A stretch of 64,000 nucleotides of DNA, taken from the NCBI RefSeq assembly GCF_024753205.1, contig NZ_JANUGZ010000002.1, positions 930,001 to 994,000 of the forward strand. The letters run 5' to 3'. The stretch is from Massilia aurea. GTDB taxonomy: Bacteria > Pseudomonadota > Gammaproteobacteria > Burkholderiales > Burkholderiaceae_D. Below are positions 9,533-17,934 of the stretch, in pieces (the stretch's first letter is position 1; the number at the start of each line of letters is the position of its first letter). The position numbers and the translations under genes were made by a program. The notes under the pieces were generated by a model. The model saw only the letters and a list, made by a program, of their open reading frames with translations. It had not been told where the DNA came from and ran no database searches.

Positions 9533-10747
9533 TTATGCTGCAGACTGCGCGCTGCGTTGCAGCAGGATATCCACCGCCGGCAGCGTTTTTCCTTCCAGGA
9601 ATTCCAGGAAGGCGCCACCACCGGTCGAAATGTAGCCGATCTGGTCGGCGATCTTGTATTTTGCAATCGCGGCCAGGGTGTCGCCGCCACCGGCGATCGA
9701 GAAGCCCTTGGAACCGGCGATGGCCAGCGCCAGGGTCTTGGTGCCCTCGGCGAACTGGTCGAATTCAAACACGCCGACCGGACCGTTCCAGACGATCGTG
9801 CCGGCCGTGGCGACCTGCTCTGCCAGCATGGCGGCGGTCTGCGGGCCGATGTCGAGGATCATGTCGTCGTCTTGTACGTCAGCCACCAGCTTGACGGTGG
9901 CAGCGGCCGTTGGCGCAAATTCCTTGGCGCACACGACGTCGACAGGGATCGGCACCTGCGCGCCGCGCGCGGCCATCTTGTCGATGATGGCTTTGGCTTC
10001 ATTCACCAGGTCGTTTTCAACGAGCGACTTGCCGATGTTCAAGCCGACGGCCTTCATGAACGTGTTGGCGATGCCGCCGCCGACGATCAGGTTGTCGACC
10101 TTGTCGGCCAGGCTTTGCAGGATCGTGAGCTTGCTCGAGACTTTCGAGCCGGCGACGATCGCCAGCAGCGGGCGCTGCGGCTGGCCGAGGGCCTTGCCCA
10201 GTGCGTCGAGTTCGGCGGCGAGCAGCGGGCCTGCGGCGACGATCGGTGCAAACTTGGCGATGCCGTGCGTGGTGGCTTCAGCGCGGTGCGCGGTGCCGAA
10301 CGCGTCGTTGACGTACACATCGCACAGCTTGGCCATTTTCTGGGCCAGTTCGTCGTTGTTTTTCTTTTCGCCCGCATTCACGCGGCAATTTTCCAGCAAC
10401 ACGACCGAACCCGGTGCGACATCGACGCCGTCGACCCAGTTTTGCTTGAGTTCGACTGGCTGGCCGAGCAGCTCGGACAGGCGCGCAGCGACCGGCGCCA
10501 GGCTGTCTTCCGGCTTGAACGCGCCTTCGGTCGGCCGACCGAGGTGCGACGTCACCATCACTGCCGCGCCCGCCTTGATGGCGGCCTGGATCGCTGGCAC
10601 CGAAGCACGAATGCGCGTGTCTTCGGTGATATTGCCAGCGTCATCTTGTGGCACATTCAGGTCGGCGCGAATGAAGACGCGCTTGCCCTGCAGGGCGTTC
10701 TGATCGATCAGGTCTTGCAAACGGGTGAAACGGCGGGAAGCGTCCAT
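9533..10747 (-). CDS. pgk: Phosphoglycerate kinase
   Basis: 404 residues. The [14 protein letters not shown] segment, [10 protein letters not shown], and the C-terminal nucleotide-binding GGGDTLAAI and [16 protein letters not shown] are all diagnostic. It makes ATP from 1,3-bisphosphoglycerate in glycolysis. It is the first gene of the pgk-pyk-fba run. No clear Shine-Dalgarno precedes the chosen ATG, but no better start is available, and the length is within the family range. Confidence 0.97.
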   Translation of the reverse strand: MDASRRFTRLQDLIDQNALQGKRVFIRADLNVPQDDAGNITEDTRIRASVPAIQAAIKAGAAVMVTSHLGRPTEGAFKPEDSLAPVAARLSELLGQPVELKQNWVDGVDVAPGSVVLLENCRVNAGEKKNNDELAQKMAKLCDVYVNDAFGTAHRAEATTHGIAKFAPIVAAGPLLAAELDALGKALGQPQRPLLAIVAGSKVSSKLTILQSLADKVDNLIVGGGIANTFMKAVGLNIGKSLVENDLVNEAKAIIDKMAARGAQVPIPVDVVCAKEFAPTAAATVKLVADVQDDDMILDIGPQTAAMLAEQVATAGTIVWNGPVGVFEFDQFAEGTKTLALAIAGSKGFSIAGGGDTLAAIAKYKIADQIGYISTGGGAFLEFLEGKTLPAVDILLQRSAQSAA

Positions 10748-10840
10748 TGGTCAGCGTGGCAATAGTGAAAAAACGTCATTGTACATTAGCGGAGTGCGAA
10801 AAATCCTCGCGAGCGGAAGGCGTGGCGGTCGAGAAGCGCA

Positions 10841-10858
10841 GCTGTACGGACGTACAGC
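10841..10858. repeat. Intergenic perfect palindrome upstream of pgk
   Basis: GCTGTACG-GA-CGTACAGC, an 8-bp stem with a 2-nt loop, in the 160-bp gap between the azlD stop and the pgk start. It could be a regulatory site for pgk or part of a dispersed intergenic repeat. No second copy is present in this window. Confidence 0.45.
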
Positions 10859-10907
10859 GAGCATCGCAAACCGGCACGCCGACGCGCAGCAGATTTTGCG
10901 CGGTCTG

Positions 10908-11252
10908 CTAGGCGGCGGCGCCAAAAACGTGCAGAACGCGCAATGCCGTAAAGACAAGCATGCCGAATAAAATCGTCAGCAGCATGTTACGGCGCCACAC
11001 ATAGAACGCAAACGCGGCCAGCCCCGCCAGCAGCTTCGGATTGGCCAGCGTGAACTGCAGCCCGCCCTGCGGATCGATCAGAAAATCGGGCCCGATGATG
11101 GCTGCCAGCGCGCAGGCGGGTGCATAGCGCAGCATTTCCTGCACCCGTGGCGGAATCGATACGCGGTGGCCGATCAGCCAGAACGAACTGCGCGTGGCGG
11201 CCGTGGCCACGCACAGCACGCCAATCACCACCCAGATTTCCCAGTCAGCCAC
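10908..11252 (-). CDS. azlD: AzlD family branched-chain amino acid exporter subunit
   Basis: 114 residues with about four hydrophobic segments. The RYAPACALAAIIGPDFL stretch is typical of AzlD. AzlD works with AzlC as a two-component inner-membrane exporter of branched-chain amino acids and analogues. Its start overlaps the 3' end of azlC by 8 bp, so the two subunits are translationally coupled. It is the last gene of the pair. Confidence 0.88.
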   Translation of the reverse strand: MADWEIWVVIGVLCVATAATRSSFWLIGHRVSIPPRVQEMLRYAPACALAAIIGPDFLIDPQGGLQFTLANPKLLAGLAAFAFYVWRRNMLLTILFGMLVFTALRVLHVFGAAA

Positions 11253-12003
11253 GGCGCGCCTTTATCTTGTCCATTGTTTCTTCGATCACCATCGCCGTCA
11301 CCATCCCGACCAGCACCGCCAGCAGCAAGCCCAGCTTGTAAGGCAACTCATAGGCCAGCACCGAAACCGTGCCCGCCACCAGCACGCCGCACAAGGCCGC
11401 GCGGTTGATCATCAACGGCACCATGATGCAGAGGATGGCCAGCGTGCCGGCAAAGCCCAGGCCCCACTCGGCTGGCACGGTGCTGCCCAGGAACACCCCG
11501 ATCACCGAACCAATCTGCCAGGCGCCCCAGTTCGGGAACATCAAGCCCTTCAGGTACGACAGCTTGCCCACGGCCGGCGTCGGAGTCGGATATTTCTGCA
11601 AGAACAAAGCGACGGAAATATCGCCCGAGATATAACCAAGATACAGGCGCTGACGCCACGGCAAGTGGGCAAAGTGCGGCGCGAGCAGCGCGGAAAAGAT
11701 CACGAAGCGCAGATTGACGACCAGCGCTGTGGCGAAGATGACCCAGATCGGCGCCTGCGCCGCAATCAGCGGCAACGACGCCAGTTGCGCGGAGCCGGCG
11801 AACACCAGCAGCGTCATGCCCAGCGCCTGCGGTACGGACAGGCCACTCTTGACCATGGCGATGCCCACCACCAGGCCCCAGGCGGCGATGCCGAACAGCG
11901 TCGGCAGGCCGGTCTTGAAACCGTCACGGAATGCGTCGCGATCGGGCGCGTCGCCAATCGTGACTTGGAGCTGGCCAGCCGGCTCGCCCGCGTTCACGGA
12001 CAT
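11245..12003 (-). CDS. azlC: AzlC family branched-chain amino acid exporter, large subunit
   Basis: 252 residues from the ATG at 12003; a TTG at 12024 is an alternative start, and neither has a clear ribosome binding site. The protein begins the conserved region at FRDGFKTGLPTLFGIAAWGLVVGIAM and has about six to seven membrane segments. It forms an exporter with AzlD. Upstream (12004-12225) is the divergent promoter region shared with the zinc-finger gene. Confidence 0.9.
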   Translation of the reverse strand: MSVNAGEPAGQLQVTIGDAPDRDAFRDGFKTGLPTLFGIAAWGLVVGIAMVKSGLSVPQALGMTLLVFAGSAQLASLPLIAAQAPIWVIFATALVVNLRFVIFSALLAPHFAHLPWRQRLYLGYISGDISVALFLQKYPTPTPAVGKLSYLKGLMFPNWGAWQIGSVIGVFLGSTVPAEWGLGFAGTLAILCIMVPLMINRAALCGVLVAGTVSVLAYELPYKLGLLLAVLVGMVTAMVIEETMDKIKARRG

Positions 12004-12225
12004 GGTGGTGTGGCAGTCATGCAACTTGCCGACGGCGAAATGACGGCTGGGACGACAGCGGCGGTCTGGAAACAGAGGGGCATGAAACGCATGGAATGGG
12101 TCGTGGCCTCTTGCGAAAGGGCACTTGGGCTCAATATGTTGAGCGCATTATTTTACGGTCATTTCGACAATAGAGCGAATCCGTTAGAATCCTGTCTTTG
12201 CCCACCTGCCAGACGGAGACACCAG

Positions 12226-12420
12226 ATGACCCAAAAGACGATGCCAATCGTGGAACTCACGGCGAAAGACCTGCCGGCGCACTGCCCGAACCCGGCCATG
12301 CCGCTGTGGTCGTCGCACCCGCGCGTCTTCCTCGATTTCGACCACCATGGCGAGGCGAAATGCCCGTACTGCGGTACCGGCTACCGCCTGGCGCCGGGCA
12401 CGGTGCTCAAGAACCATTGA
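12226..12420 (+). CDS. Small CHCC-type zinc-finger protein
   Basis: 64 residues with a GGAG site upstream. His and Cys ligands occur in the pattern H-C, H-G-E, C-P-Y-C-G, matching the zf-CHCC family (bacterial relatives of the NDUFS6 zinc subunit). The family's bacterial role is not well defined; it probably binds one zinc. The gene lies 47 bp before the YheT-type hydrolase on the same strand and is probably co-transcribed with it. Confidence 0.85.
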   Translation: MTQKTMPIVELTAKDLPAHCPNPAMPLWSSHPRVFLDFDHHGEAKCPYCGTGYRLAPGTVLKNH

Positions 12421-12467
12421 TCTTTCGGGGCGTACGCGACTGCGCGCGCCCCTCTCCTCACTTCTTC

Positions 12468-13451
12468 ATGCCCTACCGCGCACCACGCTGGCTGCCTGGC
12501 GGCCATCTCCAGACCATCTATCCGGCGACCTGCATCGCCAAGCCGCCCGTTGCCTACCGCCGCGAGCGCTGGACGAGTGCGGACGGCGACTTCGTCGACC
12601 TTGATTTTGTCGACGGCCAGCCGGGCCAGCCGCTGGTGGTGCTGTTTCACGGGCTGGAAGGCTCGTCGGACAGCCATTACGCACGGGCGCTGATGGCGGC
12701 GCTGGCTGCGCGCGGCTGGTCGGGCGTGGTGCCGCATTTCCGGGGCTGCTCGGGCGAGCCGAATCTGGCGCCCCGCTTCTATCACTCGGGCGACGCGGCA
12801 GAAGTCGAGTGGATCGTGCGCGCGCTGCGCACGCGCCATGACGGCGTGTTCTACGCGGCCGGCGTCTCGCTGGGCGGCAACGCGCTGCTGCGCTGGCTGG
12901 GCGAATCGGGCCATGGCGCATCGATCGTGGATGCGGCGTGCGCGGTCTCGGCCCCGCTCGATCTGGCGCGCGGCGGCGCGGCGCTGTCGTCGGGCTTCAA
13001 CATGATTTACACGCGGATGTTCCTGCAGACGCTCAAGCCCAAGTGCCTGGCCAAGCTCGACCAGTTTCCGGGCCTGTTCGACCGCGCCGCGCTGCTCGCC
13101 GCGCGCGACCTGTACGCGTTCGACAATGTGGTGACCGCGCCGCTGCACGGCTACCGCGACACCGACGACTACTGGCACCGCGCCAGCGCGCGCCATGTAT
13201 TGGACGCGATCACCGTGCCAACACTGGTGCTCAATGCGCGCAACGATCCGTTCCTCCCGGGGATGTACCTGCCGGCGACGGCATCGGCTGCGGTGACGCT
13301 CGAGTACCCGGCCACCGGCGGGCATGTGGGCTTTCCGACCGGGCCGTTTCCGGGACGGATCGACTGGCTGGCGCAGCGCATCCTGCAACATTTCGATGGC
13401 GTGGCGGGCACGCGCGCGCTGACCGGCGCCGAACTGTGCGATGCTGGCTGA
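12468..13451 (+). CDS. YheT-family alpha/beta hydrolase
   Basis: 327 residues starting MPYRAPRWLPGGHLQTIYP, the classic N-terminus of the YheT/UPF0017 family. HGLEGSSDSHY is the oxyanion-loop region, GVSLGGN carries nucleophile Ser134, and the GGHVGFPTG segment near the C-terminus holds the catalytic His. Members are predicted esterases with unknown physiological substrates. The gene overlaps the start region of the following small gene, so the pair is probably one transcript. The upstream in-frame extension is rejected because it overlaps the zinc-finger gene. Confidence 0.9.
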   Translation: MPYRAPRWLPGGHLQTIYPATCIAKPPVAYRRERWTSADGDFVDLDFVDGQPGQPLVVLFHGLEGSSDSHYARALMAALAARGWSGVVPHFRGCSGEPNLAPRFYHSGDAAEVEWIVRALRTRHDGVFYAAGVSLGGNALLRWLGESGHGASIVDAACAVSAPLDLARGGAALSSGFNMIYTRMFLQTLKPKCLAKLDQFPGLFDRAALLAARDLYAFDNVVTAPLHGYRDTDDYWHRASARHVLDAITVPTLVLNARNDPFLPGMYLPATASAAVTLEYPATGGHVGFPTGPFPGRIDWLAQRILQHFDGVAGTRALTGAELCDAG

Positions 13452-13455
13452 CACT

Positions 13456-14043
13456 ATGGACGATATCGTAAAACAGGCAATGGCCAAGTGGCCAAACGTA
13501 CCGCACTGCTACGGCTGGCTCGCGCTCGATGCGCGCGGCCACTGGCGCATGCGCGACGAAGCGACCCAGCAGGCCGGCTTGCCCGGCGACCGGCTCGAGA
13601 ACGAGAAACTGGTGGGGTTCATCAACCGCAACTACCTGCACGACGAACGGGGCAACTGGTATTTCCAGAATGGCCCGCAACGCGTGTACGTGAATCTGGA
13701 GGCGGCACCGTTCATCGCACGCACCGATCCGCAGCAGGGCTTGTTGTTGCAGACGGAGCAGGCGCTGACGGCTGTCGAGCACGTGTTTCTGAGCAATGCC
13801 GGCGCCGTGCTGTTCGCGGCCGGCGAGGTCGTGGCGCAGCTCGATGACCGCGATGTGGCGCAGGTGCTGGGCCAGTTCACGCTGGATGGCCGCAGCGCAT
13901 CGGACGACGCCGTGATGGCGTGGCTGGGCGGCGGTGCTGGCACGCTGACATTGCCTTGGCAGGGCAAGGTGTTCACTGTGGAACGGGTGGCGGACGCCGA
14001 CCTGGCGCAGCGGTTCGGGTTCAACAGGATGCCGGCGCCCTGA
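13456..14043 (+). CDS. Conserved hypothetical protein (DUF-type), cytoplasmic
   Basis: 195 residues from MDDIVKQAMAKWPNVPHCYGWL; an ATG at 13441 is the alternative start. No signal peptide or membrane segment is seen. The N-terminal half has a Trp/Tyr-rich pattern (HCYGWLALDARGHW, WYFQNGPQRVYVNLE) that I recognise as a conserved proteobacterial protein of unknown function, but I cannot name the family with confidence. It starts within 5 bp of the YheT gene's stop, suggesting co-expression. It ends 10 bp from the convergent M48 protease gene. Confidence 0.75.
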   Translation: MDDIVKQAMAKWPNVPHCYGWLALDARGHWRMRDEATQQAGLPGDRLENEKLVGFINRNYLHDERGNWYFQNGPQRVYVNLEAAPFIARTDPQQGLLLQTEQALTAVEHVFLSNAGAVLFAAGEVVAQLDDRDVAQVLGQFTLDGRSASDDAVMAWLGGGAGTLTLPWQGKVFTVERVADADLAQRFGFNRMPAP

Positions 14044-14052
14044 ACCGGGCCG

Positions 14053-15639
14053 TCAATCGTCCTTCTCTTCCTTGTCCTTCTTTTGCTGCGCCTCGAGTTC
14101 GCGGGCGCGCGCATCGATCACGGCCTGATCGTAGAACGATGCGTCGCGCGCCTTGCGTGCCAGTTCCAGCTGCGCCATCGCGGCCGGAGTAGCGCCGGCC
14201 AGCACATACGATTCGGCCAGCGCCATATGCTGCAGCGCGATCTTGCCCTGCTTTGCGTACGCCTTGGCCAATAGATCCTGCAGCTTGTATTCCTCGCGGT
14301 ATTGCTGCGACTGGTCACGCAGAAAGCGCGTAGCCTCGTCGAGTTTGCCCGTGGCGATCATGGCGTCGGCGTACTGGTGCGCCAGCGAGCGCGACAGCGG
14401 GAAGCGCGCGTGCATCGTCTCGGCTTCCTTCACGGCCTCGGCCAGCACCGACGCCGGCTGGCCCGGCGCCATCTTGATCTCGATCGCCAGACCCGCGTAC
14501 ATGGTCGCGCCATCGCCGACATTCGACGCCACCGACAGCACGCCTTCGCGCGGTTTCATGGTTTCGCGTGATTTGTCGAGCCAGCTCTGCGCGTCAGCCA
14601 GGTTGCCCTGCTTGAGCGCGAGGTAGGCCAGGCCATACTGCGCGCCGGCCTGCTGATGGCGGTGCGTTTCCCTGAGCTGCGTGTTGAACGCGCTGCGCGT
14701 GTTGCGCTGACCCTGCTCGCTTGGTTCCTGCAGCACGCGGATGCGCGCGCGCACCAGGTGAAAGTCGAGGCTGTCGACGCGCTGCTTCTTGGGCATCTCG
14801 CGGATGCGCGCCTGCATGTCGCTGATGCGCTCCTGGGTCAGCGGGTGGCTGCTCAGGTTGCTCAAGCCTGTCGGCAGTTCGCCATACAGCTTTGACGCAT
14901 TTTGCAGGCGCCGGAAAAACGCGACGATGCCGGTGGTGTCGTAGCCGCCTGCCTCCATGATCTGGAAGCCCACGCGGTCGGCTTCCCGCTCGGCGTCGCG
15001 GCTGAAGTTGAGCTGGCGCTGGACCACCAGGCCCTGGCCGCCCATCAGCACGCCCATTGCCGCATCCGAGCCGGCCTTGGCGGCCAGCGCCGCCAGGATC
15101 ATCGACGCCAGCGGTAGCAGGATATCCTGGCGCTGCTGGCCCAGCATGCGCGCGATGTGGCGCTGCGTGACGTGGCCGATCTCGTGCGCCACGACGCCGG
15201 CCAGTTCGGATTCGGTCTGGGCTGCGATCACGAGGCCCGAGTGCGCACCGATGAAACCGCCCGGCAGCGCGAACGCATTCAGCGCCGCATCGCGCACGGC
15301 AAAGAAATGAAAATCGGCATTGGTTTCGCCGCGCGCGCCGGGCGCCGCAGCCACGAGGCCATTGCCGAAGTTGTTCAGGTATTCGGAGATCGGTTCGTCG
15401 TCGAGGTAATCGCGGTCGCGCCGGATGTCGCGCATGATCTCTTCGCCCAGCTTGCGCTCGACGACTGGCGACAAATCGACGCGCGCGGTGTCGCCCAGTG
15501 TCGGCAGATGAATGTGATCGGCGCGCTTGAGCGGGTCGGACTGGGCGGCCACGGCAAATGCTGCCGTCGTGCATAGGGCAACGGCGGTCAGGACGGGGCG
15601 CCAGCGGCGCACGGATGCTGGTCGGACGACAGATTTCAC
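14053..15639 (-). CDS. bepA: BepA-like periplasmic M48 metalloprotease with TPR region
   Basis: 528 residues from a GTG at 15639, chosen because a signal peptide ([18 protein letters not shown]) follows at once; the long upstream extension has none. The M48 domain carries [11 protein letters not shown] (HEIGH at residues 152-156) and a downstream Glu in the [12 protein letters not shown] segment. The C-terminal half (about 300-500) is helical and repeat-like (TPR). BepA proteases check LptD and BAM assembly in the outer membrane. The C-terminus is highly charged. Symbol by similarity of architecture; paralogues such as loiP are shorter and lack TPRs. Confidence 0.85.
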   Translation of the reverse strand: MKSVVRPASVRRWRPVLTAVALCTTAAFAVAAQSDPLKRADHIHLPTLGDTARVDLSPVVERKLGEEIMRDIRRDRDYLDDEPISEYLNNFGNGLVAAAPGARGETNADFHFFAVRDAALNAFALPGGFIGAHSGLVIAAQTESELAGVVAHEIGHVTQRHIARMLGQQRQDILLPLASMILAALAAKAGSDAAMGVLMGGQGLVVQRQLNFSRDAEREADRVGFQIMEAGGYDTTGIVAFFRRLQNASKLYGELPTGLSNLSSHPLTQERISDMQARIREMPKKQRVDSLDFHLVRARIRVLQEPSEQGQRNTRSAFNTQLRETHRHQQAGAQYGLAYLALKQGNLADAQSWLDKSRETMKPREGVLSVASNVGDGATMYAGLAIEIKMAPGQPASVLAEAVKEAETMHARFPLSRSLAHQYADAMIATGKLDEATRFLRDQSQQYREEYKLQDLLAKAYAKQGKIALQHMALAESYVLAGATPAAMAQLELARKARDASFYDQAVIDARARELEAQQKKDKEEKDD

Positions 15640-15714
15640 GGTGCTATCATAACCGTATCCGCACGCACCCTGCTGCTCCCAGAACACTTTGTTACCCAAC
15701 GATACCGACCCTTC

Positions 15715-16221
15715 ATGACGCCTTCCACCCCGACCGCAGACCATCTGACCCACTTCGACGCCACCGGCCAGGCCCATATGGTCGATGTCGGCGCCAAAGA
15801 GGACACGCACCGCATCGCGGTGGCCGCCGGCACCATCCGCATGCAGCCGGCCACGCTGGCCCTGATCACGTCGGGCAGCGCAAAAAAAGGGGACGTGATT
15901 GGCATCGCGCGTATCGCCGCGATCATGGCCTCCAAGCGCACGAGCGACCTGGTGCCGCTGTGTCACCCATTGCCGATCACGCGCGTGGCGGTTGATTTCG
16001 AGATTGATGAGGCTGCCAACAGCGTCCATTGCCGGGCGCAGGTGGAAACCATCGGCAAGACCGGGGTCGAGATGGAAGCGCTCACTGCGGTGCAGGTGGG
16101 TTTACTGACCGTGTATGACATGTGCAAGGCGGTTGACCGCGGCATGGTCATGACCAACGTACGGGTGCTGGAAAAGCATGGCGGCAAGAGCGGTGACTGG
16201 ACTGCCGCCATCGACGCCTGA
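15715..16221 (+). CDS. moaC: Cyclic pyranopterin monophosphate synthase
   Basis: 168 residues. The [22 protein letters not shown] and [26 protein letters not shown] motifs are diagnostic of MoaC, including the catalytic KAVD region. It converts the MoaA product to cyclic pyranopterin monophosphate in molybdenum cofactor synthesis. No other moa gene is adjacent. The gene is divergent from the M48 protease gene, sharing a 75-bp spacer, and ends 1 bp before the convergent regulator. Confidence 0.96.
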   Translation: MTPSTPTADHLTHFDATGQAHMVDVGAKEDTHRIAVAAGTIRMQPATLALITSGSAKKGDVIGIARIAAIMASKRTSDLVPLCHPLPITRVAVDFEIDEAANSVHCRAQVETIGKTGVEMEALTAVQVGLLTVYDMCKAVDRGMVMTNVRVLEKHGGKSGDWTAAIDA

Positions 16222-16222
16222 C

Positions 16223-17191
16223 TCAGTTAAGGACTTTCGGCAACGGCAACCCTTCCGTGATGGCCAGATGCTCCATCGCATCTTCCATCACGACGCGCGC
16301 GCGGCCTGCCGCCATCTTCAGCCGCGCATGCAGTGCCTCGTCACCCGGATTGCGGTGGGCGCACTGGTCGCTGTAGCGCTCGAAGCTGGAAATCATCATC
16401 AGGATCTCGGACAAGTGCCGGGGACATTCGCAATCGAGACGGATGCCGGCCGCCGTCATGATGTTGCCCAGCGCTTCCTCGTCGAAGCGGGGCGGCGCCA
16501 CGGGCGGCAGCGGCTGCTCCTGCAGCGGCGGACGGTGGCCGGTCAGCGCCGACTGGCACAGCAGCGCCAGTTCGGACAGGTCCGCCGGAATGCGCGCCAC
16601 CAGGCAGCCTTGCGCGCGCAGGGCGCGAATCGTGGCACTGGAACAAAAGCGGTACAGCACCACGACGGCAGCGACACCGCTGGCCTCGCGCGCGGCGGCA
16701 ATCGGCGCCAGGCCGGTATCGTCGAGTTCGGACTGCTCGATCACCAGCACATCCGCCCCGACATCGCGCGGCAACGCCAGCGCTTGTGCCAGCGTGGCGC
16801 AATGACCGCGCACGTCCAACCCCAGCGCAGCCTGGCCGGTAGCGGCAATCCGCCGCGACAGCATGGCGCCGACCAGCAGCACGCGCGCCGGAGAGGTGGC
16901 AATCGCCCTCGCCTGGCCATCCAGGCCCAGCATCGATTGCAGCTGCTCACGGTTCAAGCCGGCCAGCACGCCGATCGAATGGCCCTGGTCGACCAGTTGC
17001 TTGAGCAGGCCCAGGCGCGCGACCTGTTCAGCTGAATACAGGCGCTGGCCGCGCTCCGAGCGCTGCGCATCCGACAGACTGTAGCGGCGCTCCCAGACGC
17101 GCAGCGTCTCTACCGGCAAACCCGCCAGACGCGCAGCTGCGCCGGTTCGGTACATGATCGGTTCATGATGTGATCTTAGCGAGTTTTCCAT
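16223..17191 (-). CDS. MerR-family regulator with B12-binding-like C-terminal domain
   Basis: 322 residues from the ATG at 17191 (MENSLRSHHEP; AAGG upstream). Residues about 13-80 are a MerR winged helix (YRTGAAARLAGLPVETLRVWERRY). The remainder has the two-part helical plus Rossmann layout of LitR/CarH-type light sensors. However, I do not see the D-x-H-x-x-G cobalamin-binding motif, so ligand binding is doubtful. It is divergent from the fasciclin gene with a palindromic site between. Function is inferred from architecture only. Confidence 0.8.
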   Translation of the reverse strand: MENSLRSHHEPIMYRTGAAARLAGLPVETLRVWERRYSLSDAQRSERGQRLYSAEQVARLGLLKQLVDQGHSIGVLAGLNREQLQSMLGLDGQARAIATSPARVLLVGAMLSRRIAATGQAALGLDVRGHCATLAQALALPRDVGADVLVIEQSELDDTGLAPIAAAREASGVAAVVVLYRFCSSATIRALRAQGCLVARIPADLSELALLCQSALTGHRPPLQEQPLPPVAPPRFDEEALGNIMTAAGIRLDCECPRHLSEILMMISSFERYSDQCAHRNPGDEALHARLKMAAGRARVVMEDAMEHLAITEGLPLPKVLN

Positions 17192-17213
17192 AATATCGTC
17201 CCTTGATTGAACC

Positions 17214-17231
17214 TTTATTATGCTACATAAA
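17214..17231. promoter_or_regulatory. Candidate MerR-type operator
   Basis: TTTAT-N8-ATAAA, an 18-bp dyad, lies 23 bp before the regulator start and about 90 bp before the fasciclin gene. Size and location fit a MerR-family operator in the divergent promoter; binding is inferred only. Confidence 0.4.
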
Positions 17232-17322
17232 CGGTGCACACGTTAGACACGGGAACAAAATAAGCCTACATTGGTCTTAACGCGGTTCACACCGAACTGT
17301 AAAAACCACATGGAGTCATACG

Positions 17323-17778
17323 ATGAAAAAATTTCTGATCGCACTGCCACTCGCCTTCGCCTTCGGCGCCGCCAACGCAGCAGATATCGTTGATACCGCC
17401 AAATCGGCCGGCACGTTCAATACGCTGGTCACGGCTGTCCAGGCTGCCGGCCTGACCGACACCCTGAAGGGTCCGGGCCCGTTCACCGTGTTCGCACCAA
17501 CCGATGCCGCCTTTGCCAAGATTCCAAAAGCCAAACTCGACGCACTGCTGAAAGACAAGGCCGCACTGACCAAAGTGCTGACCTACCACGTGGTGCCAGG
17601 CACCGTGAAAGCAGCCGACGTCAAGCCAGGCGACGTCAAGACCGTCGAAGGCAGCGCCTTCAAGGTCAAGGTCGCGGGCGGCAAAGTCATGGTAGACAAG
17701 GCCACTGTCACCAAGACCGACATCGTCGCCGACAACGGCGTGATCCACGTCATCGACACGGTCATCATGCCAAAATAA
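17323..17778 (+). CDS. Secreted fasciclin (FAS1) domain protein
   Basis: 151 residues. A Sec signal peptide (cut after Ala-Asn-Ala, about residue 19) is followed by a single FAS1 domain. Both family boxes are visible: [17 protein letters not shown] (H1 type) and [10 protein letters not shown] with the ending [14 protein letters not shown] (H2 type). FAS1 proteins mediate adhesion or matrix interactions outside the cell. A GGAG site lies 8 nt before the ATG. The gene is monocistronic: a strong hairpin follows. It may be controlled by the divergent MerR-type regulator. Confidence 0.93.
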   Translation: MKKFLIALPLAFAFGAANAADIVDTAKSAGTFNTLVTAVQAAGLTDTLKGPGPFTVFAPTDAAFAKIPKAKLDALLKDKAALTKVLTYHVVPGTVKAADVKPGDVKTVEGSAFKVKVAGGKVMVDKATVTKTDIVADNGVIHVIDTVIMPK

Positions 17779-17812
17779 TCACAAACTTCCTGTGCGTTAG
17801 GGAACGTTAAAG

Positions 17813-17849
17813 CGCCCCTGCTACCCGGCATTGCCGGATAGCGGGGGCG
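17813..17849 (+). terminator. Hairpin terminator after the fasciclin gene
   Basis: A 17-bp stem (CGCCCC..CGGC / GCCGG..GGGGCG, one G-U pair and one mismatch) with an ATT loop, starting 34 nt after the stop and followed by a short T-containing stretch. Confidence 0.65.
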
Positions 17850-17934
17850 TTGTCGTATCGGCTGGCCTGGCGCGCGTGGTACATTCCCGGCTTGCCTGCG
17901 GCACCCGGCCGCGGGACTGATCGACGAGGATGGC

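Noticed and set aside
14053-16029. 658-residue version of the M48 protease
   Set aside because: The extension runs antisense into moaC and would bury the signal peptide. The GTG at 15639 gives an exported BepA-like protein.
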